A program made the translations under genes and the position numbers. Of a DNA stretch of 64,000 nucleotides, positions 48,488 through 60,849 are shown piece by piece. Under the pieces are notes generated by a model, which was not told the origin of the DNA, searched no databases, and was given only the letters and a program-made list of their open reading frames with translations. Location: NCBI GenBank assembly GCA_003952965.2, contig RXIC02000419.1:47071-111070 (forward strand), given 5' to 3'. Position 1 is the first letter of the stretch, and every line of letters starts with the position of its first letter. The DNA comes from Morella rubra. Lineage: Eukaryota > Streptophyta > Magnoliopsida > Fagales > Myricaceae.

Positions 48488-51400
48488 ATGAATAGTGTAT
48501 TCAGTGAGCAGATACTTGCAGATAAGCTCTCCAAGCTCAACAGCACCCAGCAGTGCATTGAAAGTATCCTTTTTCTCTTGTTCGATTCAGTTTTATTTGT
48601 TTGCTTTTTCTTAAGCTTTGTAACCAAATGAACATGTTCCATTCTTTGTGTGGCATAAAAATGGGGGCCAATGGGTTTGTATGGTATGCGCGTGTTTTTT
48701 TTTGTTTTATCTTTCTTTTGTCATAAATGATGCAATTAGTAGTTCTTAGTGTGATTGGGTTTGCAGTGGCTTAAAATGTTTGGTTTATGATGAAAGCCAA
48801 CAGTTTATGTTATTGGTAACTTGCGTGTCCTGGCAGTATGGCACGCTTGACAGTAGTAAAATGCATTGTTTGTTAAAAATAGCTGATACATTTTCAAACT
48901 GTAAACAGCATGATTGTATTAATTGGAGCCTAATGGATAGTACAAGTTCATCTCCGCGACTTTTCCTGTATGGTTGATAAATTTTATGCAAATAGGGTAT
49001 ATCAATGACTTAACACCACCGTGGTATATTCTGTGTTAAGCAAATGACACATGTGTTTTGTATCTCATATGGTGTTTTGTCTTGACATTTTTTATATAGC
49101 TTTGTCACATTGGTGCATATTTCATCGGAGCAAAGCAGAACTGGTCGTTGCAACATGGGATAAACAGTTTCACAGTTCACAGATGGTTCAGAAAGTTCCT
49201 CTTTTGTATCTTGCCAATGACATCCTACAGAACAGCAAGCGGAAAGGAAATGAATTTGTTACTGAGTTTTGGAAGGTTCTTCCGTCTGCACTCAAAGACG
49301 TTCTTGAGAAAGGGGATGAAACTGGAAAAAATGTGGTGTCTAGATTGGTATAGCTGATTTGTTCTATTTAAATTTCAAGAGCTGATGACATTTTCCATTC
49401 ACTGTCTCACGTATTAAACTAATGCTTGTAGGTTGCTATCTGGGAAGAAAGGAGAGTATTTGGTTCCCGGACACGTAGCCTCAAAGATGTAATGCTTGGA
49501 GAAGAAGTTCCTCAACCATTGGAGTTTAGCAAAAAACGTTCCCGGTCAGTCAGAATTGTAAAAAGAGATTCACGCTCTATTAGAACGGTTTGAACAAGAG
49601 CCTTATCTTCTTTCATTTCTTTTTCACTGCCTTCTTGTTTTTCAGAAGTTCCATATTCTTCTTCTATTTTTCTCTGCGTGTCTGGAGATGTATCTCACTA
49701 GTATTGTACTACACTGGAAACCAGAAATTGACCATTGGAAGTATGGCTGAAAAGATAGTGTCGGCATTCCACTTGGTGCTCAGTGAACATGCCAATCAAG
49801 ATGCAGAAATGAGTAAATGCAAGTCTGCAGTTCACCGTGTGAGGAAGATGGAGAAAGATGTTGATATTGCTTGTCAAAATGGTGAGCCATCTAAAATGTT
49901 GATTGGAGTGCTGGTTTGCAAATAATTTCTTTTGACTTTTTTTATAATGTAATTTTCCTAGAAGATGTTTTGAGGGTATCTAAAGTTTGCTTTCTTTGTT
50001 CCTCAGCAAAGGACCCAAAGCGGAAAACTCTGTCCAAAGAAATGGAGGAGATGGAAAATATTTTGAAGCAGTGTATCGAAAAACTTGAATCAATCGAAGC
50101 AAGTAGAGTAGCACTTGTATCTCAGTTAAAAGAAGCTTTGCATGAGCAGGTACCTGATCATAACACCATTTTTTAATATCTAATGAGTTTTATTTTTGTT
50201 GTTAATTATGGAACATGTCAAATGGTTGGCAATAAGTTTGTTATTATATGCAACGGTTGAAAATTCTACAAAATCACTGTGCTTTCTGACTGAATTTTTT
50301 CTAGGAATCCGAATTGGAGATTGTCCGAACTCAGATGCAGGTATGTGCGCTAAATCAGAGTATATTTTTTGTCTTGGTTTTATATGCTCTTACAGAGTAT
50401 AGAAAGTTTAATTCTTTTTGACACTATATATGGTGATGAAATCAATTGATAATGTTCAAATAATTGAGAAGTGTTACTTTTGGCTTAGTTTCCTTCAAGC
50501 CAAAATATTGTGTCGTTTGTTAACCTATGTTAAAGTAGTATGGAGTTTAAGTCCTGTGTTCGAGTTGTTCCTAACATGCCCTGTTAGAAGGGAAAGAAAG
50601 CGAAAAAGAAAGGAATACAGTAATTTAAGTCTGAATTCTTATCATAATATGAAGTTAAAATCTCACGGTAATATCACAGCATACAGTAAATTCTGGTCAT
50701 TTATCTTGGATATGGTTTTGTTTGCCAAAGTGGAACTCTTTGCCTCGTCAGAGTTGGTCCACAGAAGCCATGTTCGTGACCTTCTTATTGGCGTGCTTAT
50801 TTCTCTAGTCTATTCATCTCATTGTAACCTTTTAGAAGTTCAAGTAGCCCATGGGCTCCCATGTACCCAGGTGGTTAGATCCCATTGTGTTACTCCTGGA
50901 TTAATATCACTGGGGCAACAGATGTTGTTGATTCAGGTTCAAGTACATGATGAAGTTTCCTTGAGTTCTTAGGGTTTAAATGTCTGTTGGATGAAATTCC
51001 TCTTGGACTGTATTCCCAAAGTTACTGATCTCAAGCTGATTCTAGGGTCCTTTTGTAAGAATCTTGAAGCTGATAGTGGCTCATCATGCACATCAATTAA
51101 CTTGGGCACATGGAAATGTTTGACACAGTCTGAGAAGTTGCTTGTCCAGGCCTCATTTGTTGAAAGGGGAATATGGCTTCTTTTCTTTTCTTTTGGGTGG
51201 GGGCAAATAGAGAGAAAGAGGAGGGAAAGAGAAAAGAAAGAAAAAAAAGGGGGGGGAGGGGCGCAGTTCAGTAAGTTGATCACTCCAAGAGCATTATGCT
51301 CAAACCGCTGACTTGCCAGGTCCTCCTGCCTGTGAAAATGCAAGTATTCCATCTTCGTAAGAAGTAATGAATTGACTTGGTCATCTAATATATGCCACCA

Positions 51401-52732
51401 ATCCAGGATTTTCATTTGTGTCGTTCTTCTTGTTAAGAGTGTTGTTCTCCAGGACAATCAAGGATGAAGGGTATCTTTTGTAAGTATCGGTTTTTTCTTG
51501 GAATCAATCTACAAGACTATAAGCAATTGTAACGGTTACTTCAACCAGTTAAAGACTTGTCTCTACTTGGAAGCTATGAACTTCTTGAAATTTAGGCCAC
51601 TGGTCCTTTGACGAAGTGACCGTAAGTAAGAGGTGCAGGGGCTGGTCACTGGAAATGGGGTCGAAATATCATAAGCATGATCTAATTGGGATGACCAGAA
51701 ATTTTGGTTGTATGGACCTCCATTTCTTCCCCCCTTCCGAGAGAGCTTAGGAACTGTTTTAGCCTTCTTTTGTTTCCTTGTCTTTCCATATCAGGAATTT
51801 TAAAGATAGATCCAGTGGTTGTGTGCACAAGTAAATCATGTTGGAGTTGTGACATATTCTAACTTGGTGCCCTTTAATACCTGTTGGTGCTCTGTAGTTG
51901 TATCCGCTTGTAGGAAATAAGTGGTATTATTTAGGACTCTCGTGGTGTCAAGGAATTGGATCATCTAACCGCCATGTATCTGAACCAATTATAGGTGGCT
52001 CAGGCACAAGCAGAGGAAGCCAGCAACATGCAGAAGCGGCTTGATGATGAAAATTATATATCAAAACCATCCACTGAAACCACTTCACCAGTTGATGGAA
52101 ACACGAAAGCAGAACAACCATCTAAGAAGTCAGCTGCAGCCATTGCAGCTGAGGTTGCAGACAAGCTTGCAGCTTCTAGCTCATCTCAACTGATTATGAC
52201 TTCTGTTCTCTCTACATTTGCAGCCGAAGAGGCTAAAAATGCTGGTCTAGCCAAGGTCTCCACACCATCAAATACGCTCACTTCGATGCCCATGAGTTCA
52301 GGGACTGATTCAATGGTGAAACCTGAGAAGTCCATGCCAGTCTCAGATCCAAACGTTTTCATGTCAGCCCAGCCATTTACTGCACAACCAAACCATTCCT
52401 ATCAATCAGTTTTGGTTTCACAATCAACAATGCAGAACCATGTTCCAACCACTCAAAATCAATATCATATACTTCCTAACCCATCCTCCCAACAGTATTT
52501 ACAGCCGTCAGGAGGGATCATGAACCCCTATGGTTATAATAGCATTGCACCCTTGCCACCAGGACCACCCCCTCCCCCTCCCCATATGGTCAGCCCCATG
52601 GTGCCTTTGACTTTGCAAGTTACTCAGCCGCAAACCATACCCTTATCACAGCAACTTCCAGCCCCTCCTAGTTTCCGGCCACTTCAACCGCCTGGAATGG
52701 TATACTATGGTAATCCTCATCATTCTCAGTGA
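48488..52732 (+). CDS. CID-domain protein, RPRD/Rtt103-like RNA polymerase II CTD interactor
   Basis: CID proteins bind the phosphorylated C-terminal repeats of RNA polymerase II and act in 3'-end processing and termination. Exons 48488-48563, 49100-49347, 49432-49587, 49725-49881, 50007-50149, 50305-50340 and 51995-52732 are in phase with GT-AG junctions and give 517 residues. The CID fills residues about 1-130: FSEQILADKLSKLNSTQQCI, then HWCIFHRSKAELVVATWDKQ, LLYLANDILQNSKRKGNEF and VAIWEERRVFGSR. A coiled coil (EMEEMENILKQCIEKLESIE) follows, as in human RPRD1. The C-terminal part is proline- and glutamine-rich (LPPGPPPPPPHMV). From memory it fits the Arabidopsis ENTH/VHS-annotated genes At5g10060 and At5g65180. 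The sixth intron (50341-51994) is long and contains nothing I recognise. Confidence 0.9.
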
Positions 52733-54104
52733 TAACGTCAGTTCAGCTAGTTAGGCAGTTAATAACTTAATTGAGTGACCTTGCTTTCTCTCATGCATTT
52801 TCTCAGAATTGGGAAATTTTGTTTGCTCGAACTGGCTCTGTTGAGATTTATAGGTAAGTCTGAGCTATCAGTACCCCTGAAGTGATGGATTTATTAAAAA
52901 CCTCAAAATGCAAGGGCCCGCTGAAGTCTCAACTAGGGCAGCTAGATGCGTCCAAAATGACCCAGGATTTAACATATATAATGTACATTGAACGTTCAAT
53001 GAACTTTGATCGAAGATAAAGAAAGATTCTTTTTTAAAAAAAAACAAAGATAAAATTTGATCTCGTCACTCTGGATTGCAAAATCATCGTACAGCTCGTC
53101 CTTTCTCAATCTGCTTCCTCGCCTGCTGGGAAAAGTCAAGGTAACTCGTGTGGTCGGGGCCCCTGGGCCTGAACTAGATTGCCTCTCGAAAATAACATTA
53201 GAGGAACGAAGGAGATGATCTCACTTTTGGAGTGCGAAAGACCATCGGCATTTGAACCGGGATTCTCCTGGAAAACCAGTTTTCAAGTATCTTAGCAACA
53301 TCTGCAATGTATAAATTGAAAATAGAACATTTGAAAAGTAGAAATGTTAAAAATGTCCTGTTTGCGCAGTAGAAGCGATCTTTTTCCCAAAACGAAATGA
53401 AAATGAAATGGAAATTGTGGTGGGGAAAAAAAAAGAGCCCTATACGAGCCAATGCCCCATTGGAACATTAACCAGAGTTGGCCCTGGGAGACAGCAAGAT
53501 AAGGCAGCCCTGCATAGCGCTGAGACAGTGAGACCCCACGCTGTTGTGCTATGGATACCGCTTTAGGCTGGAAAATTGAAATAAGAAACCTCTGATAACT
53601 AAGAAAAAGCCAAAAAACTCTGTGATAGGAAGATCTAAAAGAGGGGTTTTAGAAAACTGGCATTAAATTCTTGACGAAGAATTTCACATTCTTATTGAGG
53701 ATGTGGGGCGGGGAATTTTGACGACGAATTTACTAGTTGAACAATCCGGTTTAACTCTGTCTTGACATTGATTGTGGCACTGGTAGCACTAAACATTTGT
53801 TTGTAAACACCCGGGAAAAGAAGCCCTGGCCATTCGGGCTTAAACCATCTCTGGCCTAGAGACAAGATGCCGGCTACTTTTGACCGTTCAGCTTTCACCA
53901 ACTAATCAACAAAATGTAACGATACTCTTACAACAAACAAAATTATCATGCAGTTTCTTGAAAGGATCTATAAGTGATAATGGCGCACATCTTAAAAGTG
54001 GATTAGGGAGGTGTTGAGCAGTCATGGCTGTGCCAGTTTTAACCACATGGGGGCTAAGAGGTACACAGACAATTCAATAGAGGAAAGCAGACACTACGTA
54101 CAAC
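52733..54104. other. CID 3' flank and spacer before the dehydrogenase pseudogene
   Basis: The first 130 bases or so are CID 3' untranslated sequence. Text around 52810-52870 recurs at 58858-58920, part of the segmental duplication. The stretch 53940-54030 resembles 60500-60600. Minus-strand frames at 53198-53452 and 53692-53901 have no recognisable domain. Confidence 0.45.
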
Positions 54105-57100
54105 TCACCTTCTCATCGCATTTCTCATGACGAAATCTTTAACAACGAGTGCAGATGGTACATGACTGCCATAACGGCGGAGTATTTGCCATAGGAGAAC
54201 CAGGCCGGTGGATTCTTCTTCAGCACAACAGCCACAGTCTTCTTTGCAAACTCCTCTGAAGGGGTTGACTTTATTCTTTGTGAAAGATGGGCTCTTGCTC
54301 GGATGGCTGCTTCAAAAGGCTTGTATAACCTCCACTCGGGCATCCGGTTGTAGTGGCAACTGCAGCATTCCTATGTTTGACCTAATAGCTCCGGAACAAC
54401 ATTGATAACATCGATCCCAAAAGGTCTGAGTTCCATTCTGCATGCAAAATGAGTGTATAGGATATCTTAGAAGAGAATTTAAGCATCAACCTATTATCAA
54501 ATTACAAAGGATCCACCAAATTCACACTTCCAGGGCAGAATACAGTTCAGTAACCTAAAGAAGGTGGAAGCCAAAAAAGCCCTTGCAAGTATAACTTGTG
54601 AATAAGTTATTTGACATATTTATGCCCTAGAAATAAATCAGTGAGGGGTGCTGCAGAAATAAATCCCTTCCTAACAGTTAATATTTTCACGCTGCTATAA
54701 TCTTAGCTTATTATTAAGATTGATGCAGCTGATGTACAGACCTCAATGTGTCGGTCATCGCATGCAGTGCAGCTTTGGATGCAGTATAAGTACCAGACCA
54801 TGTAGGAGCCAGAACCAGTTACACTTCCCACATTTACGACCTTTCCCTTTTTCCTGGATGCCATGTGAGGAACAACAGCTTGAACTAACCGTAGGGGACC
54901 TATTTATAAGAGCATAACATTGTCAACAAAGGAAACACATCTTTTCATACATTGTTATACCAATATTCTTGAAGTAAACAAAGAAACAGGAAATATATCA
55001 GGAAGAGAATTGACATATCAATCTCAGAGGCGAGTCAGATACAAAAAAACAGATAATTTATAAATGGACAGATCCATTCACGAAGAACAATCTTCCAACC
55101 CTGCCATAGATTATAATTGGCATAAAAAGGTTTGTCTATGAGATGCAGTACCCTCAACCCTGTGTCACCTTCTATAAAACTAGGAAAATTTTGAGCTCCG
55201 TATTCATAGCTGAAGTTATTAGAATTTATTTGAAACATTGCCTAAATGCCAATTATCCAATCTGTGCTGTCCATTGATGTTTTCACTAACTCAATGATGC
55301 AGTTAGGTTTGGAAGGTCTAGAGGATGTGGTCAACTCAACTCGTCAGTGGATGATAATGTGATCCTTCGGCTTCTGTTGAATTTCCTCGTAGTATTAGAC
55401 AAATATCCAGGATTAGACTTTCTCATTCACGGTTCATCCTTACCCTTATAAAGACAAGTACCTAAGCAACACAAACCCAGTACACACAGTTCTGGTCAGT
55501 CACAAGAGATGGGTTTTGCGTAGAGTATTCGTCTCCCAGAACATAATTAGGAATTTGGGGACTAAGGGGTGGCCAGAACAAGATCTCCCCTTAAAACATC
55601 CTATAAAAATATGCGCAGTTTGAGCTGAAATCTTCTGTCTTCCACTATCTCCACGGATTCCAACCAAGGGATCAACAGAGGTAGCAGGATATTCAGCTCA
55701 ACAGATTACCTATTTCCATTTGGCTCGCAGGGATTTTGAAAGACATCCCAAAGTACAATTGAGCATTTAGGTTAGCTTACTCCTAAACAATGTCCATGAA
55801 TCACATCGAGCAAAGAATATCTTTGATGAAACAGTTTCTGAATAGGACAATTAGAAATTTTGGATCTAAACCTTCTACATTACTGGTTAGACTTAGATGC
55901 ATAACACTTTGTTCATTTAGTTTGCAATAGCATACACAGTGTACATTGGCATTTACATTGATGTTTTCTACTCTTGCTTAGCAGTATTTGATCTTTCACT
56001 GTTCATAGGAATAGCTTTACAACTGTTAGCTATAATATCAAAGAATCACATGCAAACTCTGATCCCACAGCCACAAAGATCCTATTATGAGGGATTTTAT
56101 GAGCCTCCATGGATTTTGGTCTTCCTTTTAGCCTCTATAAGGTTAGTAACCAATTATCAATAAGTAATTAGACTCTAGAAGGGCCTGAAGTGATTGTGCA
56201 GTGAGTATAAGATATTCTCTTTGTTGGGGACAAACTTCGAAATCATGTGGCATACCTAAGGAAGTTTTATCCTCCTCCTTATCCTCAATTAATTTACTCA
56301 ACTTGCTATTTCTTCTTAATGCTTTCCAAGAATCATCCAGCAATCAGCATTACATCTGCTTTCTTACCCACCGTTGAAATAGAAAAATGAAAACTTACGA
56401 ACTTGTATGAAAAGCTAATGCCAATAGACGGTCACAAAGTCAGGTAAGGAAAGTCCTATTATTACCTGTAAAACTCTGTAGACCCTTTGAAATAGAAACT
56501 TAAATTGTCTACTGTTTCCCTGATGTAAGAACCATACACTTTTTCATTTCTTTCCCAAGTGTTAGAGCCGTGTACTTGGGATTTTGGAAAGAAAAAAAGA
56601 GAAAAGCTATAAGACAAAGTGAGAGTCCCATGCACGCCCAAGGGAAATGAAAGATTTCTTTCAGCAGGGTGAGGGACAGAAGTCCACCCAAGCTGAATGT
56701 CACCGGATAAGTCTTACGATTAAAACAACCTAAAAGAACAAGAAAGGTCCACTCAGTCTCTTTTCTTTCCTCCGGTCTAAATTGAAAGAAGAAGGCCTAA
56801 CAAAAAAATAACTGCCAATGCATCTCCCATTCTTATTTTGATATTCTTCTTCTTTTTTTTTTTTGGCGTTCCCCCTGAGACCAGCAATTTCTCATCAACC
56901 AAATTAAAAAGTCCCAATAATCACACACACCCCACTCCGACAAATGTAACCTCAAAACTCAACAGGACGTGCCCATTTTCATACCATCAGCTCCAGGACA
57001 CCACAATCGCACGTACCAAACCGATAGAATCCCCCAAATTATTTACCTGCCACTTACCGGTACAGTTACGTCCCTTACTTCCGGGATTTCGACCCTCCAC

Positions 57101-57834
57101 TTGTCAATCGGTATCCTAAAAATGCCATTTGGCAAGTTTAAAAGAAACAGGAAATTTGTTTATTGAAAAAAATGACTTTAAAAAACTTCATCCCATCCAG
57201 TTGCCTCTGTCCTTTCCTGTACCACACAACAGCGACATCCAAAAGCAGCCTTCCAAACCCATACAAATCCTGCCACTATATTTGTCATCAACTTGCAAAA
57301 TCTCCATAAGTAACAGAAAATTAGACACAACATTATAGCCAAACCTTATATGGCAACAGAACATCAATATTCAATAATAAGTCAAGAACAACAAGAACGA
57401 AAAAACATCATGTCAGGAACAAAAAACCAGACATTGAGAAAAAGCATATCTCAGAAGGCCAAAAGACTAAAAAAAGAAAAGGAAAAGATATTCGTACCAT
57501 AAACGTTGGTATCGAAAGTGCGTTGGAGCTCAGGGAGAGGGACCTCAGCAAGAGGGGCGAGACACTGGACGCCAGCGTTATTTACCAACACATCTACCCG
57601 ACCGTACTTCTCCAGGACATTGGACAGCGCGTGTTGTACGCTATCCTCCGACGAAACATCCAATTCTTGCAGGAAGAACCTGGGGTCATTCTCTAGGTCT
57701 GCCATCGCACTCCGGGACCTGCTCGTGGCAACGACTAGGCAGTTGTTGGCGGCGAAAGCGCGGGCCAGTGCATGGCCTATGCCCCCGGCTGAACACCCCG
57801 TGATCAGTACCACCTCTTTGCCGTATGGATCCAT
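54105..57834 (-). pseudogene. Short-chain dehydrogenase/reductase, Ayr1-like, copy 1 (damaged)
   Basis: The family includes NADPH-dependent 1-acyldihydroxyacetone phosphate reductases. Exon 1 (57834-57498) is clean: [20 protein letters not shown] with the Rossmann glycine motif, then [12 protein letters not shown] with NNAG. Exon 2 (54899-54742) starts [20 protein letters not shown]. Just after NVGSVT it carries an extra G (GTAACTGGTTCTGG where copy 2 has GTTACTGTTCTGG), so the frame breaks before the catalytic YxxxK. It also lacks three bases of the ACACCATGG in copy 2. Exon 3 (54437-54105) has more small losses, such as TTCCGGAGC for TTCCGGGAGC, before [20 protein letters not shown] and [11 protein letters not shown]. 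At least four frame breaks relative to copy 2 make a working enzyme unlikely. The pattern suggests decay after duplication. Confidence 0.82.
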
Positions 57835-58351
57835 CTGTCTAACAAAAAGTTTAGAATCGGAAGGACACGGAAGTAAGATTCAGAATAATTAAAAAGAGAG
57901 ATTATGTTGAGCTTTTTCCTTTAATGGGTAAGTGAGTACCCAGATTCCAATTTATACGAGCACAGTAAAACGTAAAAGCAGTTTTATGGCGTCTCTTATG
58001 GGAAACGCGTGTTTGTTTTCCTAGAAATAGCTCAACTCAGAAGTTTAACCGCGTAAGTGTAATATCGCAGGAAATGCCTCTTTAATAGAACGAGTGAACG
58101 ACAACCGATCTGCTACAGGGTGCTCATCCAAACGATTGGGGGTTCAGATTTTTCATTGATAACAAACAGAGAATAACATAACCACTTTTTGGTCAAATGT
58201 GAAACCGCGTATGTGTCGTTTACCGGATTCCGATTCTGGTTAACGTCAAGGAGAGTGAGTTTTGGTAGCCTTATCATGTGGAAAACCGCGTTCTGTTTAG
58301 TTATTAAACGAATAGCTTCATTTTTGTCGTTTCTTTATGAGCTACTGGATG
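57835..58351. other. Upstream flank of dehydrogenase copy 1 and duplication junction
   Basis: The first few hundred bases would be the promoter of the minus-strand dehydrogenase. The segmental duplication restarts at about 58352 with CID-derived sequence, so the breakpoint lies just before it. Nothing else was recognised. Confidence 0.4.
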
Positions 58352-58925
58352 CAGCAACATGCAGAAGCAGCTCGATGATGAAGATTATATATCAAAACCA
58401 TCCACTGAAACCACTTCACCAGTTGATGGAAACACAAAAACAGAACAACCATCTAAGAAGTCAACTGCAGCCATTGCAGCTGAGGTTGCAGACAAGCTTG
58501 CAGCTTCTATCTCATCTCAACTGATTATGACTTCTGTTCTCTCTACATTTGCAGCCGAAGAGGCAAAATTGCTGGTCTAGCCAAGGTCTCCATACATCAA
58601 ATTCACTTACTTCCTTGCCCATGAGTTCAGGCACTGATCATCTGATTCAATGGTGAAACCTGAGAAGTCCATGCCAGTCTCATATCTCAATATTTTCATG
58701 TCAGCGCAGCCATTTACTGCACCACCAAACCATGCCCCGACCACTCGAGATCAATATCGTATACTTCCCAGCCCATCCTCCCCACAGTATTTGCGGCCAT
58801 CACGAGGGATTATGACCCTCCCCTTCCCCCCCGCCGGCGGTCAATATAGTCCCCCTTCGTTTGCTCGAACTGGCTTTGTTGAGACAATGAGATTTATAGA
58901 TAAATTCAGACGCTATCAATAAGAC
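58352..58925 (+). pseudogene. Fragment of the CID gene's last exon
   Basis: The sequence repeats 52018 onward: MQKQLDDEDYISKPSTETTS, then KSTAAIAAEVADKLAAS and LIMTSVLSTFAAEEAK. It has many substitutions, and frame-breaking indels begin after 58560 (GCAAAATTGCTGG for GCTAAAAATGCTGG). The proline-rich part is largely lost (about 58805-58860). The CID domain itself is absent. There is no promoter or upstream exon, so this is a dead copy. Confidence 0.88.
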
Positions 58926-60849
58926 TGAATTGATGGGTTTTCAATAAAACCTTAAATCCAAGGCGCAACTGGGAGTGCTCATTTGCACAAGAGGTGACGG
59001 TTTTAACCGCTAAAACAGTCACAGCTACTGGTACCATAAACTGCATGAAGGGTGGTTATTGTGCCTTAGCGATGCGGTGGCGGTGCGGTGTCAAATATGT
59101 GATTCTGTCAATTACAGTGATGGTGACAGTTTTCGCCAAACCGTCACCTACACTACCATTAACCACCCATAGTTGAGATTTGAGATAATTATTGATTATG
59201 TGACATACTTTTGTTGAACTTTTGTTGGAATATGTTAGTTGGTTTATATCACATTTTTAGACACTTTTATTAGACTTTAGTTTTTTCTTTTTTTTTTTTT
59301 TTTTTTCTTTTTTTTTAACTTTCTATTTTAATATGATTTAATGCTTGACTTTGAAACTTATTATATTGTCTCATGATTCATCTAATGTTATGATATTATG
59401 TCCTTAATATGTTTATGATACGTGGTCCCATTTGATATGAATCTATTGGTTCTATGATATTATGTCTGCGAAATTTAAATAGGGTTATGATCATTGCTTG
59501 ACAATGATACTAATTTTGTTGGATAATTATATAGGGCATCAAATGGTTTAATGGTTTCCCAAAAAAAAGCCCCACGAGATAAATCAACAACCCATAAAAA
59601 AAAAATAGCATGAAAGCTATAAAAAAAACATATATCCCCTCTTTTTTTTTTTTTTTTTTTAGCCCCCAATACGTTACTTTCTTCACAACGCTGAATGAGT
59701 CGTTTTTAAAGCGGTTAACCTTATAACCTGTATTACCACATATATACATATCTCCCGGTAGAAAGGCCTTATCATTGTGCACATCGTTAGCATTGCCAGG
59801 CGGCCTAATACCCACAACCGCTCACGGCTTCAGTCAGACGCCCCCCAACAACACGCATCAACATCACCCAATCCTACACACTATCGCACCTCTGGTGTCC
59901 GAATTGTGCTTAAATTATGTAGATCCTCCATTCCAATTTGCTGGGTTTTGACGGGATTCAAACCAAACCGTTCACTCTACGACTTCACCCTCATAAACCA
60001 CCCCCCTTAAAGCGCAATATAAATTGGTTTTCTAAATGTTTAAAATTTTGAAGTTTGGAGAGGTTGGTGTAAAAATAAACTAAAAGAGAGATAATCCTGA
60101 ATAAATTATTACACGTTTATTTGTAGCGAAAATAGATAATTTGATAGGGAAATAGAATTTTTTATAATTATTTTATTACTGGATATCCAACACATTTTGG
60201 CATCCAAAATTAAAATCTTTCTTGGACTGAAAATAAGAAACAAAAACAAAACAAAAAACACGAGAAAGAAATTGAAGGGTCAATTCACTTTCCTGATTGA
60301 GAAGAAACTCCATCGTTTACAACGGATTCTTTAAAATTTACCCGCATTTGCTCGACGGAAGTAGAAGTGGATCTTCTCGCCCAAGCAGGAAATGATATAA
60401 GTGAAATTGGTCAGCTTTCCCATATATTATTCAACAAAATGGATTGTTTCCTAAAGACTACACTACACAAATCCGTTGATGATCACTTTCCTCAGTTTAT
60501 CACGCCATTTCTTGGAAGGATCTTTCCAGTTTCCTAAAAGAGCCTGCCCGCGACATCTAAAAGTGGCATTGCATGGAGGTGTTCTGCCTGCATGTAATGG
60601 ATCTCCCTGCCTCTGCCCCGGTGTGTTTTTACTTGTCATAGCGGCTAACTTTTTTTCTTCGCCTTTAAGACATTACAGTTATCAGCAGCATTGCTCCCGC
60701 CTCCAAGGAGCACCAACAGGAGGAAGAAGAAGCCAAATGTAAGCATCCCCCGTCAGTATCATTATCCGCCACACACATCCTTGCAGTTTGTGGAGCACAA
60801 GCATATATAATCGAAAAAGGCACGGAAAGAGAAGACACTTCGGGACAAC
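58926..60849. other. Spacer of the second duplication unit
   Basis: No gene was recognised. T runs occur at about 59284-59315 and 59640-59660. At about 60020-60220 an AT-rich block with AAATTTTGAAGTTTGGAGAG and GGTGTAAAAATAAAC resembles the AAAATTTT MITE family, but I could not fix its ends. The frame at 59777-60010 has no known domain. The part after 60490 resembles 53940 onward in the first unit. Confidence 0.45.

Noticed and set aside
59000-59170. Possible transposon end rich in GCGGT and CCGTCACC words
   Set aside because: Some inverted similarity exists, but no clear boundaries or target duplication were found.
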